Positions 45,984 to 56,916 of a stretch of DNA of 57,034 bases are shown piece by piece. The first letter of the stretch is position 1. Every line of letters begins with the position of its first letter. Source of the stretch: Verrucomicrobiaceae bacterium. GTDB taxonomy: Bacteria > Verrucomicrobiota > Verrucomicrobiia > Verrucomicrobiales > Akkermansiaceae. The notes under the pieces are model-generated. The model searched no databases and was not told where the DNA came from. It worked only from the letters and a program-made list of their open reading frames with translations. The DNA lies in contig JAIYDP010000470.1 in NCBI GenBank assembly GCA_027487435.1, positions 1 through 57,034 of the forward strand. Direction: 5' to 3'. A program made the position numbers and the translations under genes.

Positions 45984-46837
45984 ATGAATCTGGCCTCTGA
46001 TGGTGACATCGCATTTTCTTTGCAACTCATCGCCTCAGCGAATCATTCAACAACACTCCCTAGTTTGAGTCAGTGCTTTCCTCCTCTGTGGCAGAAAGCC
46101 GAGACTCCTTTGCCTTCGTTGTTGACTGTGTTCGCACATCCGATTCCCGAAAAATATCGCTATGAGCAACCTCAGCACGAATCCACATTTCCGATTATTT
46201 CAAAGATGCCGTCCGTTCGTTCGACGACTGACTTACTTGCGGCGGAAGTGCAGCAGTTGAAGTCAATGCTCTCCACAGCACACGCTGAAGTAATTTCTCG
46301 ACACGCGTTTCCTCTCTTTGAGCGTTTCCCGCGTCCTTTGATTTCCCTCTGCTCTTCAAATATAACCTTTCAGATTGCAAAACTCAAGGCGATAGCACAA
46401 GAGCATGAGAAGTGCGCTCGAGTTAAGGAGGAGCGAAAGGTGCGACGTCACCGTTCGAATCTAAGTTTGGCAGCAGCCGCGCTATTGGACTGATGAAGAA
46501 CACCGTCGCTTCCTGACTGCTCTGCAGAAGTGGCTGTCTCCGTTCTTCCTCACGTCATCAGCTTTGGTCAGAAGGACGTCAAGTCAATCTCAAAGTTCGT
46601 GGGAACAAGAAATGCAACGCAGGTGCGAACCCACGCGCAGAAGTACTTTATGAAAATGGTATCAGCGTCGCATGTCCTATCCTGAATACGAAGGCGCGCA
46701 TTCACAAGGACGGAGAGTCAAAATTCGAAACAGGTCAAGCTTCCAGCATGGAGCCTCTTTCCCCAGGCGGGGATGACACGGAGGACGACAGTGGGAGCGA
46801 CCAATGCATTGCAAAGAAGGCACGGACTGAAGTGTGA
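45984..46837 (+). CDS. SHAQKYF-class single-Myb transcription factor
   Basis: Five exons; introns at 46290-46373 (84 nt, stop-free), 46440-46476 (37), 46530-46561 (32) and 46659-46693 (35). The spliced product has a coiled-coil stretch (AAEVQQLKSMLSTAHAE continuing into IAKLKAIAQEHEK), then one Myb repeat: PRYWTDEEHRRFLTALQ, DVKSISKFVGTRN and VRTHAQKYFMKM. The last is the hallmark of SHAQKYF (1R-Myb) proteins that bind GATA-like boxes in plants and protists. The C-terminus is acidic (GGDDTEDDSGSD) with a possible nuclear signal AKKARTEV. The DNA-binding identity is sure; targets are not. Confidence 0.85.
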
Positions 46838-46905
46838 TTGTTCGATGCCGGCGCTGCTGTAACTTATTGTACTACCTCCCTCCGTCTCTGAATAATTAAC
46901 GCTGC

Positions 46906-49509
46906 TCACTTTGCTTCTGTTGTCGTCAAGTCACTGCCCTGCAGGATTCGGCTTGCGTAAGACTCGCAGAGTCTCCTGAAGAAACAAGCTGAAAAGACCG
47001 TTTTGTCTGACCCCATCACCTCCCGCAGCGCCTTGGGGTCGATCGTCGCAACAATGCAGTTCTCAACCGCCGTAGCAGTCACGTCGGAAGGCACATCATC
47101 AAGAAACGACTCCTCTCCAAACATTTCTCCCGCCCTTAGCTTGTACGGCAGCTTGACGACGGCTCCGCTGACTTCAATGACCCCCCTCAGGATTTGGTAC
47201 ACCCTCTTGTCCTCGTTGCCCTCAAAGACAACAACGTCCCCGTCCTCGACTTCAACCAGCCGCACCGAGTCGCAAAGCCTTTCCTCAAACGCTGTGTCGC
47301 TTCCGTTGTCATCGAGGGCACGAGGACTGTCTGGACCCGCGTCTTCTTTTGGCGCTGATGGCACCCCTTCTGAGCGGTCATCCGCCGACGACGACCTCAG
47401 CAAGCCGCGGAGGGAAAACTTCTTTTCTTTCTGCGGAACGACCGCAGAAGCGTTACCGACAGGCTCGAGGTCAGCCATTAGGGACAGGGGGAGACGGCAT
47501 GTGTTCCGCACTTGTGCGTGAGGTCTGAGGAAGCTCAAGGTACCGCTCCGAGGGATCTTCTCTTTCGTTTTCGACTCGACAGCCTCAACGAACTTCTCCT
47601 GTTCCTTCGATGACAAGAAAAAAAGCTGAAACTGGAGCGTCAGCGACGAAGTGAGGGGGAGAGCCCACTTTTTGGGAGGAGGGACCCGTCCATGACAGCG
47701 TGACGCTCTCGCCGTCCGCTGACGTCTCGAACTCAAGCGCGCTGTAGTGCCACGCAAACTGCAACGTCAACCCTCCGGCTGAGGTTCTTACGCGGATGGG
47801 GTAACCAAAAGGAGAGCCCTCCCAGCAAATGTGCGAGCGGGCTACAATGGCGACGCCGGGCAGAGGGCGATGGCCTTGGAGGAACAGCAGCGATGACAAG
47901 AACTCTGTTCTGTCAGTTGACAACGCGTCGGGCAACCGCGTGAGTCCACGAATTCTTCAGCAGCGAGCGCAAATCGTTTTGAAAGTGGTTGCTCTGGATG
48001 GGGCGACAAAAACGCTTCCAAAGGACAGTCAATCACCTCACGTCCCTCAGCGGCGGACTTCCTTTGCGCCATCATGCGCGCGATCCCCCCCTTCTTAACA
48101 GTGCGAGTTTTAGGTCCATCCCGAAGCTGCCGCAGTCTCGAAATGAGGTGGAGAGCCAGGAAATGGTACACGTGGCCACAAGCAACTCCAATTCGCTTAG
48201 ATTCGAAGAAAGGGAAGTGGTGCTGGCGAAGAACGACGACGGAGCTCTGCAACTCGCCTTCAGCGACGAGGGAAGTTGCCGACGCCATGCCTGAGGGGTG
48301 AGTGGCGCGGCGCGGGGGCACCTTTTGAAAACGCCACGTCTCCATACAAGCCGTCCTTCTCCAACGTGGTCACGACACCCCGCTTCCCATCACGCTCGCC
48401 ATCAATTCTGATGGATCCCTCCACCACAATGCAAAGGAGACCGGCGTGGCCGAAGTCTTCCAAAACCTCCCCGCCCTGCAGCACCCGCCGATCACCTCCT
48501 TTGACCAGCTTCTGTTCGCGTCAACTTCGTCCCGCCCCGCATGCTGACCTTCCTCAGGTCGTCCAACAGCTCTTCCTGCGCTTTGAGTCGCTTCTCGAGG
48601 TCTTTTGAATCGCGAGTCGGCTTCGCCAGCTCTTGCGACAGGTCTTCCCATTCCCGACCACTTGCGCAAGACATGCACGTGTCTCTGTCCGAGCTGACGT
48701 CACTCCACACGACGTTGCCGACGCTGCAATCGTCGCAGCAAACGCTGATGGCGTGACAGTTGGCGCATTGGAAAAGATCTTTGCGGACAAAATTCTTTTG
48801 CACGAGCGCGGAGAACGTGAGGGACACGCACTGCGAGCACCACCTCCGAAACGAAGGGGCCTTCGTACCCCACGACTGGAGGGTCTTGTCGCACACAGCG
48901 CAGAGCTCGTCATCTAGTTCAAGTGTCAGAATTGGATGTGGGTGATGGGGCACCCCAAGTCACGTGACTCTTGGCCATTGCGAGCTGGCAGGACCTGCAC
49001 TTTAGAGTCTTTCTCGAGCAGTGCTTGCACTCGAAGACATCTCGGGCAATCCTGTTCAGCTGCCAAACCTCGTGCTTGCTCTTCTCCGAGCACCAAGAGC
49101 ACCACGCCTCAATGGCTTTGCCAGAGGGATTGTTCCACGCAGCCAGCACGCCTTGGCAGACGAGACAGAGATCTTCATCCCACGCAATATCAAAAAGTTC
49201 TTTCATGGCCGATCGCGTGTCCTCATCCGGACGAACGGTTGAGAAAACAGTCTCAGATAGCTCCAAGCCTCTCGCATATGCACCGCATTCGATGGTCTTC
49301 TTGCAAGGTAAAGTCCTGTGCTTGCACCCTTCGCATTGGTACACGCTACGTCGGACGTAGTTCTTCGCTTGCAAGGAGTGCTGGGTTTGCTTGCGGCACC
49401 ATGAACACCTTCGGTGTCAGGCCTAGAAGCCTCAAACTCATTACCATTTCGACTCGAAGTCGTCTCCGAGCCCAGCGGAGCCTCCTCCTGCTTTCTTCAG
49501 CAACCTCAT
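46906..49509 (-). CDS. Cys-rich finger repeats - cNMP - GRAM - cNMP fusion protein
   Basis: Spliced by introns of 31-48 nt into about 750 aa. The N-terminal part has three repeats of WCSxC, about 14 residues, N-x-x-x-R-x-[VL]-[YF]-x-C-x-x-C, then two more Cys pairs (VYQCEGCKHRTLPCKK; VFECKHCSRKTLKCRSC; LFQCANCHAISVCCDDC), which look like zinc ribbons. A coiled coil (DLEKRLKAQEELLDDLRK) leads into a first cyclic-nucleotide-binding domain (LCIVVEGSIRIDG, GLYGDVAFSKG). A GRAM-like domain follows (GHRPLPGVAIVARSHICWEG ... FQLFFLSSKEQEKFVEAV), then a second cNMP domain (VYQILRGVIEVSGAV, GEMFGEESFLDDVPSDVTAT). The second has GE as in ligand-binding domains, but the conserved Arg of RxA is replaced (SDVTAT). 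Likely a membrane-associated second-messenger sensor. Confidence 0.75.
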
Positions 49510-49555
49510 CTTCGGTCCACAATCTCTCAAAGTCCTACTGACATATTCGTTATTT

Positions 49556-50210
49556 ATGACGGAGTTCGCAGCTTCCGCTCACAGGGTCCCACCCGTCCTT
49601 CTCCGGGAAGTAGGTTCCATCCCATGGGTTCACTACCTTCCGAATCATCTTGTCTTGCTTACCCTCACTGCACAGATTCCGACCATATTCCCGGAAGCTC
49701 CAAAGTCGATAGACACATTTGCGATTCCAACATTTCAAAAATCAAAGCATGGCATGCCGTATCTCACCCCCAGGACCTAATAATCTTAGATCTCTGCGGA
49801 ATGGGAGAAGATATCGAAGCAGAGAAGCAGCAGCTCCTGGAGCGATTTCTAGAGTTTGCAGGTATTTTCAGATCCAGCATCACTGCCTTGGATGCATCTT
49901 ATTGGAGCGACGCAATAGATCCTACAAGCGGATACACTGTGTTCAGATCATCAACAGACCTTACGCGTCAGTTTTTTGGAACGCAAGGCGGAAGCGGTTA
50001 CTCTGAAGTCGACGGAGCACAACTCTTTTTAAAGTACTCGACGGCAACGGCAGGCTGCTGCAAGTTTGTCGTCGTCGCCGGTATCCTCATCCCTCTAGAG
50101 TCGTCTTGCATCCTCAATGGGGGTCCTCAGTCTACCCCGCAACAGTTTTCGCCATTGCGCCGGAGAGTGTCGTCCAAAGCGTACTGAAAGAAACACTCGA
50201 GAAGTTCTGA
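49556..50210 (+). CDS. MMADHC: Cobalamin trafficking protein CblD (MMADHC)
   Basis: Directs vitamin B12 to methionine synthase and methylmalonyl-CoA mutase. The first exon (MTEFAASAHRVPPVLLRE) is followed by an intron of about 60-70 nt; its exact donor is uncertain. The second exon has LIILDLCGMG, KQQLLERFLEFAG, YWSDAIDPTSGYTVF and TATAGCCK. A 35-nt intron at 50064-50098 joins it to VVLHPQWGSSVYPATVF. These align with human MMADHC around YWADFIDPSSG and LGCCKVIRHSLWGTHVVVG, which also proves the splice. The N-terminus is short compared with the human protein. Implies B12 use by this organism. Starts 46 nt from the divergent finger/cNMP gene. Confidence 0.88.
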
Positions 50211-50257
50211 TCATGCCGTGCCGTGTTTACTCAACGGCTATGTACATTCCATCTTGT

Positions 50258-51061
50258 TTACTTCTCCTCTTGCTTCCCGCTTGCGCTGGAGGTGGAAAGG
50301 AGGTTCTCTGGAGTGAAATCGACTGCAAACGTTGCAAAGTAAGCGACAAGGAACAGCACGGTCAGATGCTGCGTGATGGTTCGCATCACGTGCGTGGATG
50401 GGCAGTTGGTGTAATCGTACAGCCCTGTCGAGGAGTTGTACTGCCAAGCACACAGAATCGAGATTCCAATGGGGATGTAGATGACAAACGTGACGATCAT
50501 GCAGCCGCAGCAAGTCCACTTGAGGGCAAGAGATGTTCGCAGCGTTCGCCTGCTCTCCTCGTAGCTGTTCCTTCGAAAGACAGACGTCATCATCGCCGAG
50601 TTCATGATGACGTAGATAATCAACGCGAAGAAGAACGCGTAAGCGGAGTAGAGGTGGCCATCCGGGTATTTCCGGGTTGTGAGCCCTGCGAGAAGCGGGC
50701 CTGTCACTGAGGATATTAATCCGAAGCAGAGGGCAATGCCAGCTGCTATGCGGAAGCCAAGGCCATGCCCGTAGCGCACGGAGAAATTGAGAAGCATTTT
50801 AAAGTTTGCAAAGAGGGTCCAAATCATGAAGAAGGACGTGACCGACATGCCAGCGACGAAAACGGGATACGAGGGAGAGTCGCGTCCAGTGTCGCTGATG
50901 TAGGGATACGAAATGCCCCCTATGTCGATGTTCATGGATCGAGTAATGATGACGCAAATGATGATCGTCGCGACAGGGATGACGCATGCAAATACGGCGA
51001 ACGGGCGACAGAGCTTAACGATGGTGTCTTTGAAAGCGGAAGGGGGGGACGAGGCAGCCAT
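50258..51061 (-). CDS. Frag1/DRAM/Sfk1-family membrane protein
   Basis: Intronless, 267 aa, six hydrophobic segments. The family signature lies in the first loop: IGGISYPYISDTGRDSPSYP, followed by VFVAGMSVTSFFMIWTLFAN. This matches PF10277 proteins (DRAM, TMEM150, PGAP2/Sfk1), which act in autophagy, plasma-membrane lipid organisation or GPI-anchor remodelling. The short tail is Ser-rich and charged. Convergent with MMADHC, 47 nt away. Confidence 0.8.
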   Translation of the reverse strand: MAASSPPSAFKDTIVKLCRPFAVFACVIPVATIIICVIITRSMNIDIGGISYPYISDTGRDSPSYPVFVAGMSVTSFFMIWTLFANFKMLLNFSVRYGHGLGFRIAAGIALCFGLISSVTGPLLAGLTTRKYPDGHLYSAYAFFFALIIYVIMNSAMMTSVFRRNSYEESRRTLRTSLALKWTCCGCMIVTFVIYIPIGISILCAWQYNSSTGLYDYTNCPSTHVMRTITQHLTVLFLVAYFATFAVDFTPENLLSTSSASGKQEEK

Positions 51062-51187
51062 GATGACCAGTCAACGGGGCGAGAAATGACACTCAAATTT
51101 CAGTTGAGTTGACTTGACTTTGATTTGAGGTGCAAACATTACTGGGTACTTTTAACTTTTGTCTGTTTGTTGCTTCCAAAAATAAAG

Positions 51188-54100
51188 ATGGCAGGAAGGA
51201 GGAGAGTTGCCTTTGGAGCTCTGAGCGTAGCCGTTTGCGTTGTTCTAATGGCTCTGCCGAGTCTGCGAGATCCCATTTTCCAACGCAGCAGCGCAGCAGG
51301 TGACGCGGTGGCATTGCTCAAGGTGATTGAAACGCTCGCGGGCACTGACATTGAAGGCTGCTGTTTCTCAAGATGAAGAAACTGACATCCTTTCCGATGC
51401 CGATGCGCATGCCATTGTATCCCATTTCCATCACGGAGCGAAGGTTACGGCAGGGACTTTGTCGAGGCTTCAGCAACAGAATTTTGCTTTCAAACCCTTG
51501 GGCGGAAAATTTCCCACTCGATCCCTCCTTTGCAAGCAGGACTTCACTTGTCTCTACGTCCTGAAGACAAGCGGCGACACGAGTCTTGCCACTGGCAACG
51601 CTGCAAAAAACCGGAAAAGCGACGTCAAAGGCGGGTTCGTGTTTGTTTTCACGGCCGTGAGTGCGGGCATTGAGCCGAGCAAGGAGGGGCACAAGACTCT
51701 CCTGTTTGAGATCAATTTCTACATTGCGTCAGGTGCGTTGTGCCACGGACCCTTTTGATTCTTGCAGACACGAAGTCGTTGATTTTGAGCGGGGACAAGG
51801 TCGACGTGACGGAGAAAGCCTCTAAAGACCCTTCGCTTCTTCGTTTGCTTCGACAGAACGAGTTTGTTGTTCGTCAGCGATACGTTGCAGTCGTGAAGTG
51901 TTCGTTTACGCGGCAGGACGATGGTGCAATCACGGAGTGGATTGTGGACGACGCCGAGTCGGGCGTCGTGGTCGACATGAAGAAGAATATTGTCAAGCGC
52001 CTTGTTATCGTTCTCGGCGAGGGTGGCGATGGACGCCGCCGTGACTGATCCCTGCAGGCAAAGACGGCAAGATTGACCAGAAGCGTATGCTCGTGCAGCT
52101 GCATGAAGAGGATGCGCCCAAGGATGTCCTGACGACGTACCGCCTGAGCGATGCGCCAGCGGACGGAGTCCTTGTCGAGAGCCAACGCTTCATCCCTCTC
52201 ATTTCTTTGGTTTGTCAAGCGATGTGCTCCTTCTGACGCGACCAGGACGAGATGAAGAACCCTGTGGAGCATGAGCCGGATGCCCCTCCAAAGGATGACC
52301 TCGGCGCAACCGAGCGCGTCACTGGCGTTATCGATCGCAAGAGCCGCCTCATTCGGAATCTCATTGTTGACGACGACGTCCAAGTCGGCGGACTGTTGGC
52401 GGGCCAAAAGGGAGGGGAGAAGTCGGAAAAGGAGGAAGTTGACTCCAAGTCCCTCCTCCGCCTCATCGCTATCTCGCCGTTGACTGGCGACCCATACTTG
52501 CCCGATTTTCGCCGGCAGATTGCCGCCAAGGCTAGGCACGTGTCTCTCGCGCAGCTGTCGACGGTCGAGACTATGCCCAAGGTTCAGAAAGTGGATGAGA
52601 GCCCTGCCTCAGAGCCATCACTGGCGGAGTTGTCTGACGTTGGTCAAATGTCGTTCACGAAGGCCAAGGCGACGCTACATCAGCTGCTTTCAAAGGGGCC
52701 GGACCCCATGGCAAGCTTCCCCCAGCTTGAGACTCTCGTCTCCCGCGCAGACGTCGCCAAGTACGCCGCTGCCATTTTGAAGGAGACGCGGGATCCCTCT
52801 GCACAACAGCTCGCCCAAACCCACAGCGACGAGGGGCTTACAAAGCCGCAGTGGCAGACTGTTAAGCCAAAGCCGCCGCCTCTGACATGTCAGCTTCTCG
52901 CGGCCCTTGGCGCTGCCGGCAATGGCGCCGCGCAGTCCGCACTGTGCGAGGTCGCTGCGGATAAAGTGGTTGCGGAAGCTGTGCGAGACCATGTGCTGCC
53001 TTTTTGTTTGTGTTCTTATCCCGCGAGGCGTTGGTGTCGCTCTTGTCAACCGAATGCCCATCACAAGACACTGTGTTCAAAGTTGGCATGATCGGCGCAA
53101 GTGGCATTGATGACGTCGCGCGACAGGTACGCCCTCAACCCTCGCGGGGCCTCACCCCCGTAGGCGCTGCTCGTCCAGCACGGTCTTGTCCGCAAAGTCC
53201 GCGAGTGTACGAATGACCCCTCCGCCATGTCGGAGGTGACGGACATGGCGTCGGAGCGGCTTGAGGCGCATGTTGGCAGCGATGGCCCCATGGATGAGAC
53301 GATGACAATGCTGCTCATCAACGCCCATCACAACTCCCTCACGCCATTGCCAAGGGGCATGATGCTTGCAATGACAACAAACAAACTTTCGGCTCCTCTT
53401 CGAGCGGCTGCAAGTTTGCGTCGGTTTGGTCGCTCTCATGTGCGCTAGTGGAGGCGCTGGGGCAGGTCCAAAATCAGCTGCCGAAGGGCGCTGTCGTGCG
53501 CAACATTCAAGTGCGGACGCGTCCCAACGGCGACGTTGACATTGACCTTGATGTTGACTTGCCGAATGATGTGGTTTGCTGAAGCTTTGATGAGCTCTGA
53601 CGTGAGCAGAAAGTCGTTGTCCCGGCTGCAAAACTTCCTCTCAAGCCCTTGCCCAAGCCTGCGCTGCCCAAGCCTAAGACTTTGCCCAAGCCTGCGCTGC
53701 CCAAGCCTAAGACTTTGCCGAAGCCTGTGCTGCCCAAGCCTAAGCCCTTGCCCAAGTCTAAGCCCTTGCCCAAGCCTGTGCTGCCCAAGCCCAAGCCCCT
53801 TCAGAAGGTCAAGCCGTTACCTCTTCCCAAGGCGCGCAAGCCGTTGCCAATCATTCCGAATAAAGGTTGGCTGAAGGTTCCTGGTGGACCGCTTGGGGGA
53901 AAACCGCCAATCAATCCTCCTTTCGTTCGGCCTTTCGCATGCCCCTTAATCCCCCCAGAAGGTCCTGCCTGCAGGCCCGACGATCATTCCTAAACCCTCT
54001 GCCCCATCCGTGATGCCGTCGCCCCATGATTTAACTTTTGCAGGGTCGCCCCATCGTTCCCAACCCCTCTGGCCAAGCCAATGCCCCCTCTGTAGGTGAA

Positions 54101-55387
54101 GCGCACTGCTGTCTAAGTCCTCGCAGGTGGTGGCTCCTGGTGGCCCTCTTAAACGTGGCGCACCGAATCCCATCGTTCCAAAGCCCGCCGGTCAGGTCTC
54201 TCCTTCTGTTGTTCCAGCGGTGATTGACAACTCCCCTTGTTTGGGTTCTGAAAGGGCCAGAAACCAACGTTCTCTTCTCGAACGACCGTCCTCTCCTCCA
54301 CCGTCCCCCCCATCGGCTCGTTCCGCGGCATCGTCTCTGAGAGCGTCAACACGAACGGGCAGCTCATCAGCGGCCTTGTCGACGTCGACGCCACCATGTT
54401 CCAATGGCGAATCGACGTAGGTGACGTCCGCGCGTCAGTTTCCGACAGCGGCGACGTCACCGGATGGGTCAAATTGGGAGGAGTCATCCTCTGGGTCCCC
54501 GTCACGTCCTCGGCCCCCAACCCCTCCCTCCCCTCAGCCCCCATGGGGCGCTGCCTCGTCACCCCCGCAACCCTGCCCTCAAAGGGGTCTTTTTCTTACG
54601 TTCGGTCGCTCCTGTCGGTTTGATGCGACCCCACATCTCTGCTGACCACCCCAAAGATAAAGAAGCGCCTGCCGTTTGGGTTCACAAGCCTCGACCTGAG
54701 CCTCGGAATGGTAGCTCGCGTCAGCTCCTCCGTCGCCGCCGGCCGGACCTCGACGGCTGCGGTGCGCAAGCCCAGCGTTTGAATTTACGCGCCAGTGCAA
54801 GCGAGGGGTCAACTCCCTCTTTGTGTCCTCGTCAGCTTTTGTGACCGCGTCGGGCAATTCCGCGACGTCGACGGTGACGGTGCGTGTCGAATTTCTTACG
54901 GCGCAGCCTGATCGCAAAATGTCGATGATTGCGTCGCATCAAGTGATGGACCACACGGCTCAGCTCTTTGCGGAGCGCTCGTTGGGGAGCTACTGCCGAC
55001 AGGGTGCATTGTCTTACTCCAAGCTGGGGGGTACTGTCGTTGCGTAAGTCCTGTTTATTTTTTGAGGTTGTTTTTGATGTTGTCCCCTCTTTGAGCGTCC
55101 TGGCTTTGATTTGACGATGTCCCCACCTCTATGCATTTCCGTCCGTAACTCGCGAAGGGACATCAGCAACCTGCAGTTCAAAATGTCCCCGACCTTCATC
55201 ACGAGGAGGGGGCCGCGCTCCATCGTCACGCGCATCCCCTCGTTCAAAATGATCGTGCGGCGTCCCTTCGTCGCTGCTCACTCCTCAGCGCAAGTGGGTG
55301 CTGTTTAAGCGCGACAACGTCTTCAAGTGGGCCGAGCCTGCGACGACTCTAGGGGGTGCGCTGCAATGTGATGCAGTTGACGAGTAA
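51188..55387 (+). CDS. Vitellogenin/MTP-like large lipid-transfer protein
   Basis: A secreted protein of roughly 1,100 aa. The signal anchor is VAFGALSVAVCVVLMALP. Introns of 34-36 nt include those ending just before AAVSQDEETD, DTKSLILSG, KDGKIDQKR, DEMKNPVEH, ALVSLLSTE and KVVVPAAKL. The N-terminal beta-rich region carries the family pattern GAITEWIVDDAESGVVVDMK with KNIVKRLVIVLGEG, then LTTYRLSDAP. A helical region follows with TCQLLAALGAAGNGAAQSAL and VEALGQVQNQLPKGAVVRN, like the superhelix of vitellogenin, apoB and MTP. After it come the strand VDIDLDVDLP and a Pro-Lys linker, then beta-rich C-terminal exons (GQLISGLVDVDATMFQWRID; KWVLFKRDNVFKW). Several 3' junctions between 54200 and 55200 are unresolved. 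The family call is by pattern and not certain. The helical part is shorter than in animal members. Confidence 0.6.
53635..53830 (+). repeat. Tandem Pro-Lys-Leu coding repeat
   Basis: About 200 nt of near-tandem units encoding variants of LPKPALPKPKT / LPKPVLPKPKP. A 33-nt unit built on AAGCCTGCGCTGCCCAAG is copied two to three times almost exactly and then decays. It lies inside one exon of the lipid-transfer gene and forms a likely extended, basic linker. Confidence 0.85.
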
Positions 55388-55405
55388 TGTGTCTGTAGAA
55401 TATGA

Positions 55406-55516
55406 GTAAACGAATCGAAGCGAAGCGCAAGCGTGGGACGTTGATGTCACTTGAGAAAGAGGCAGAAGCAATTTACTTCGAATCGAGCGACCCTTTGAAA
55501 CAGCTGAAACCCTAAA
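55406..55516 (+). CDS. Possible very small ORF in an intergenic gap
   Basis: ATG at 55406 (MSKRIEAKRKRGTLMSLEKE...), stopping after about 36 codons. Further open stretches downstream (DEADPSAQEIIPQGLPPENE in another frame) suggest a small spliced gene up to about 55700. I could not connect them cleanly, and they would run into the 3' end of the methyltransferase. No family recognised. Confidence 0.25.
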
Positions 55517-55664
55517 AAACGAGCCAGCGCTTTTAAGGTCCGCGATGAAGCGGACCCCTCTGCACAAGAGATCATTCCGCAGGGGCTCCCTCCCGAGAAT
55601 GAACACCTGATGCGCAGAGGCTGCATCGGCTTCGGGCGAGGAGGAAGTGGCCGTGCGCAAGCGC

Positions 55665-56306
55665 TTAGGGGGGGGTCGGTGGAAAAGGTGGCCTCTGGCC
55701 AATGGCGAGACCGACGGGGATGCCGTACAGTCGAACAGTTTTCTTGTTCTTGACGATAAAGCCAGCCTCGGAGAGGCTTTCAAAGATACTGATGGGACGA
55801 CAGTCGACCACTGATGGGGCGACTTTGTGGAGGAAATGGTACAGCCGACTTGTGACGGAAGGGCTACCTCCGTCTTCTTTCAACATTGAGGCAACTGCGA
55901 TTGTGCCACCTGCTCGAAGGACTCGAAGAGCTTCTCTCAGCGCTACCAAGATATCATCCTCAGACAGGATCTCGAGGAAGAAAACGGATATGACATGGTC
56001 AAAACATTCGGCAGTTTCTGGAATGGAAAGCGCACTGCCATGGATGAAACGGGCTCTTTGAGTAAGCTCGAGCTTCACAGTCTTGCTTCTTGCTTTCAAG
56101 AGCATGCCATCGGAGAGATCCAATCCAGTGGCGTGGACGTCAGGATGCGCATGCAAAATCTCAAACACGCCCCTCCCAGTTCCGCACCCTATGTCAAGAA
56201 TGCTGCCATGAAATGGACCGTGAAGCGCTATGAGGTCACGAACAAGGGGAGTTTCGGGTGATGAAATGAAATCGAACGCTGACGCAAACTTTCCATAAGA
56301 CGACAT
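55665..56306 (-). CDS. Class I SAM-dependent methyltransferase
   Basis: Intronless, 213 aa. Rossmann motifs: ILDIGCGTGRGVFEIL (SAM site I), ATGLDLSDGML (acidic residue of motif II), FIHGSALSIPE, FDHVISVFFLEILS (motif IV) and LRVLRAGGTIAVASM (post-motif). This is the UbiE/Methyltransf_11/25 type acting on small molecules or lipids. No domain reveals the substrate. It starts 115 nt from the divergent small membrane-protein gene. Confidence 0.85.
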   Translation of the reverse strand: MSSYGKFASAFDFISSPETPLVRDLIALHGPFHGSILDIGCGTGRGVFEILHAHPDVHATGLDLSDGMLLKARSKTVKLELTQRARFIHGSALSIPETAECFDHVISVFFLEILSEDDILVALREALRVLRAGGTIAVASMLKEDGGSPSVTSRLYHFLHKVAPSVVDCRPISIFESLSEAGFIVKNKKTVRLYGIPVGLAIGQRPPFPPTPP

Positions 56307-56421
56307 AACAGAAAGTTAAATAACTGTTATTGTTTTAAAATGATGAGATCCCATTCGCGAAACTATGGTCCCAAATTAGTGTTTCCTGGGACTCTTGCAG
56401 CTGAATTTAAAAAGCAGAGTG

Positions 56422-56916
56422 ATGAGTAACGTGCGTTGTGGATTCTGACGATCAAGGCGAGCCTGTCCACGACGAGCAGCACAATTCGTTGTTCTTGTTC
56501 TTCTTTTTGCTCGCTGGAATAATTGCTTCATGTGGGGCTTTCCATTGGTCGTCTAACATTGAAGATGCAGTTTATGTCCACGAGGTCAAGTCTCCGTTAG
56601 TTTTCTGATCAGCAGGGAATTCACATTGAGCCAGTCGTCGTCGTACCCGAAGCCAGCAACAATTCCAGCGTTGCACTTCTTCCCCAACCCGTTGACTCCA
56701 TAGGCTTCGTTCTCATGCTGGTTATATTCATCGACCGTTGGATGCTTTTTCAACTGGCTTGAGGCCCTGAAGGTGTCCACTCCCGCCCGTCATTCTTCTG
56801 ACCACAAGACCAACCCCCCTGAGCAAATTGATGACGCGCCCAAGCTCGAGGAAATCAAAGCTCCCATCGGCGAAGAACCCAAAGTCTCCAGTCCCACAGC
56901 AACTTCTTACTCTTGA
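56422..56916 (+). CDS. Small single-pass membrane protein, unrecognised
   Basis: Four exons; the first is only ATGA. Introns at 56426-56456 (31 nt), 56585-56615 (31 nt) and 56721-56763 (43 nt) give one frame of 129 codons: MSEPVHDEQHN, a transmembrane helix (SLFLFFFLLAGIIASCGAFH), an Ile/Val-rich segment with an NNSS site, and a Pro/Lys/Glu-rich tail ending TATSYS. Three independent splice junctions all keep the frame, which supports a real gene. No family recognised. Confidence 0.6.

Noticed and set aside
50117..50710. 197-codon plus ORF
   Set aside because: Antisense of the Frag1/DRAM-family membrane gene.
53507..53794. Gly/Leu repeat ORF on minus
   Set aside because: Antisense translation of the Pro-Lys tandem repeat.
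55349..55783. 144-codon minus ORF next to the methyltransferase
   Set aside because: Overlaps the methyltransferase in another frame and the lipid-transfer 3' end; Ser/Arg/Leu-biased, no family.
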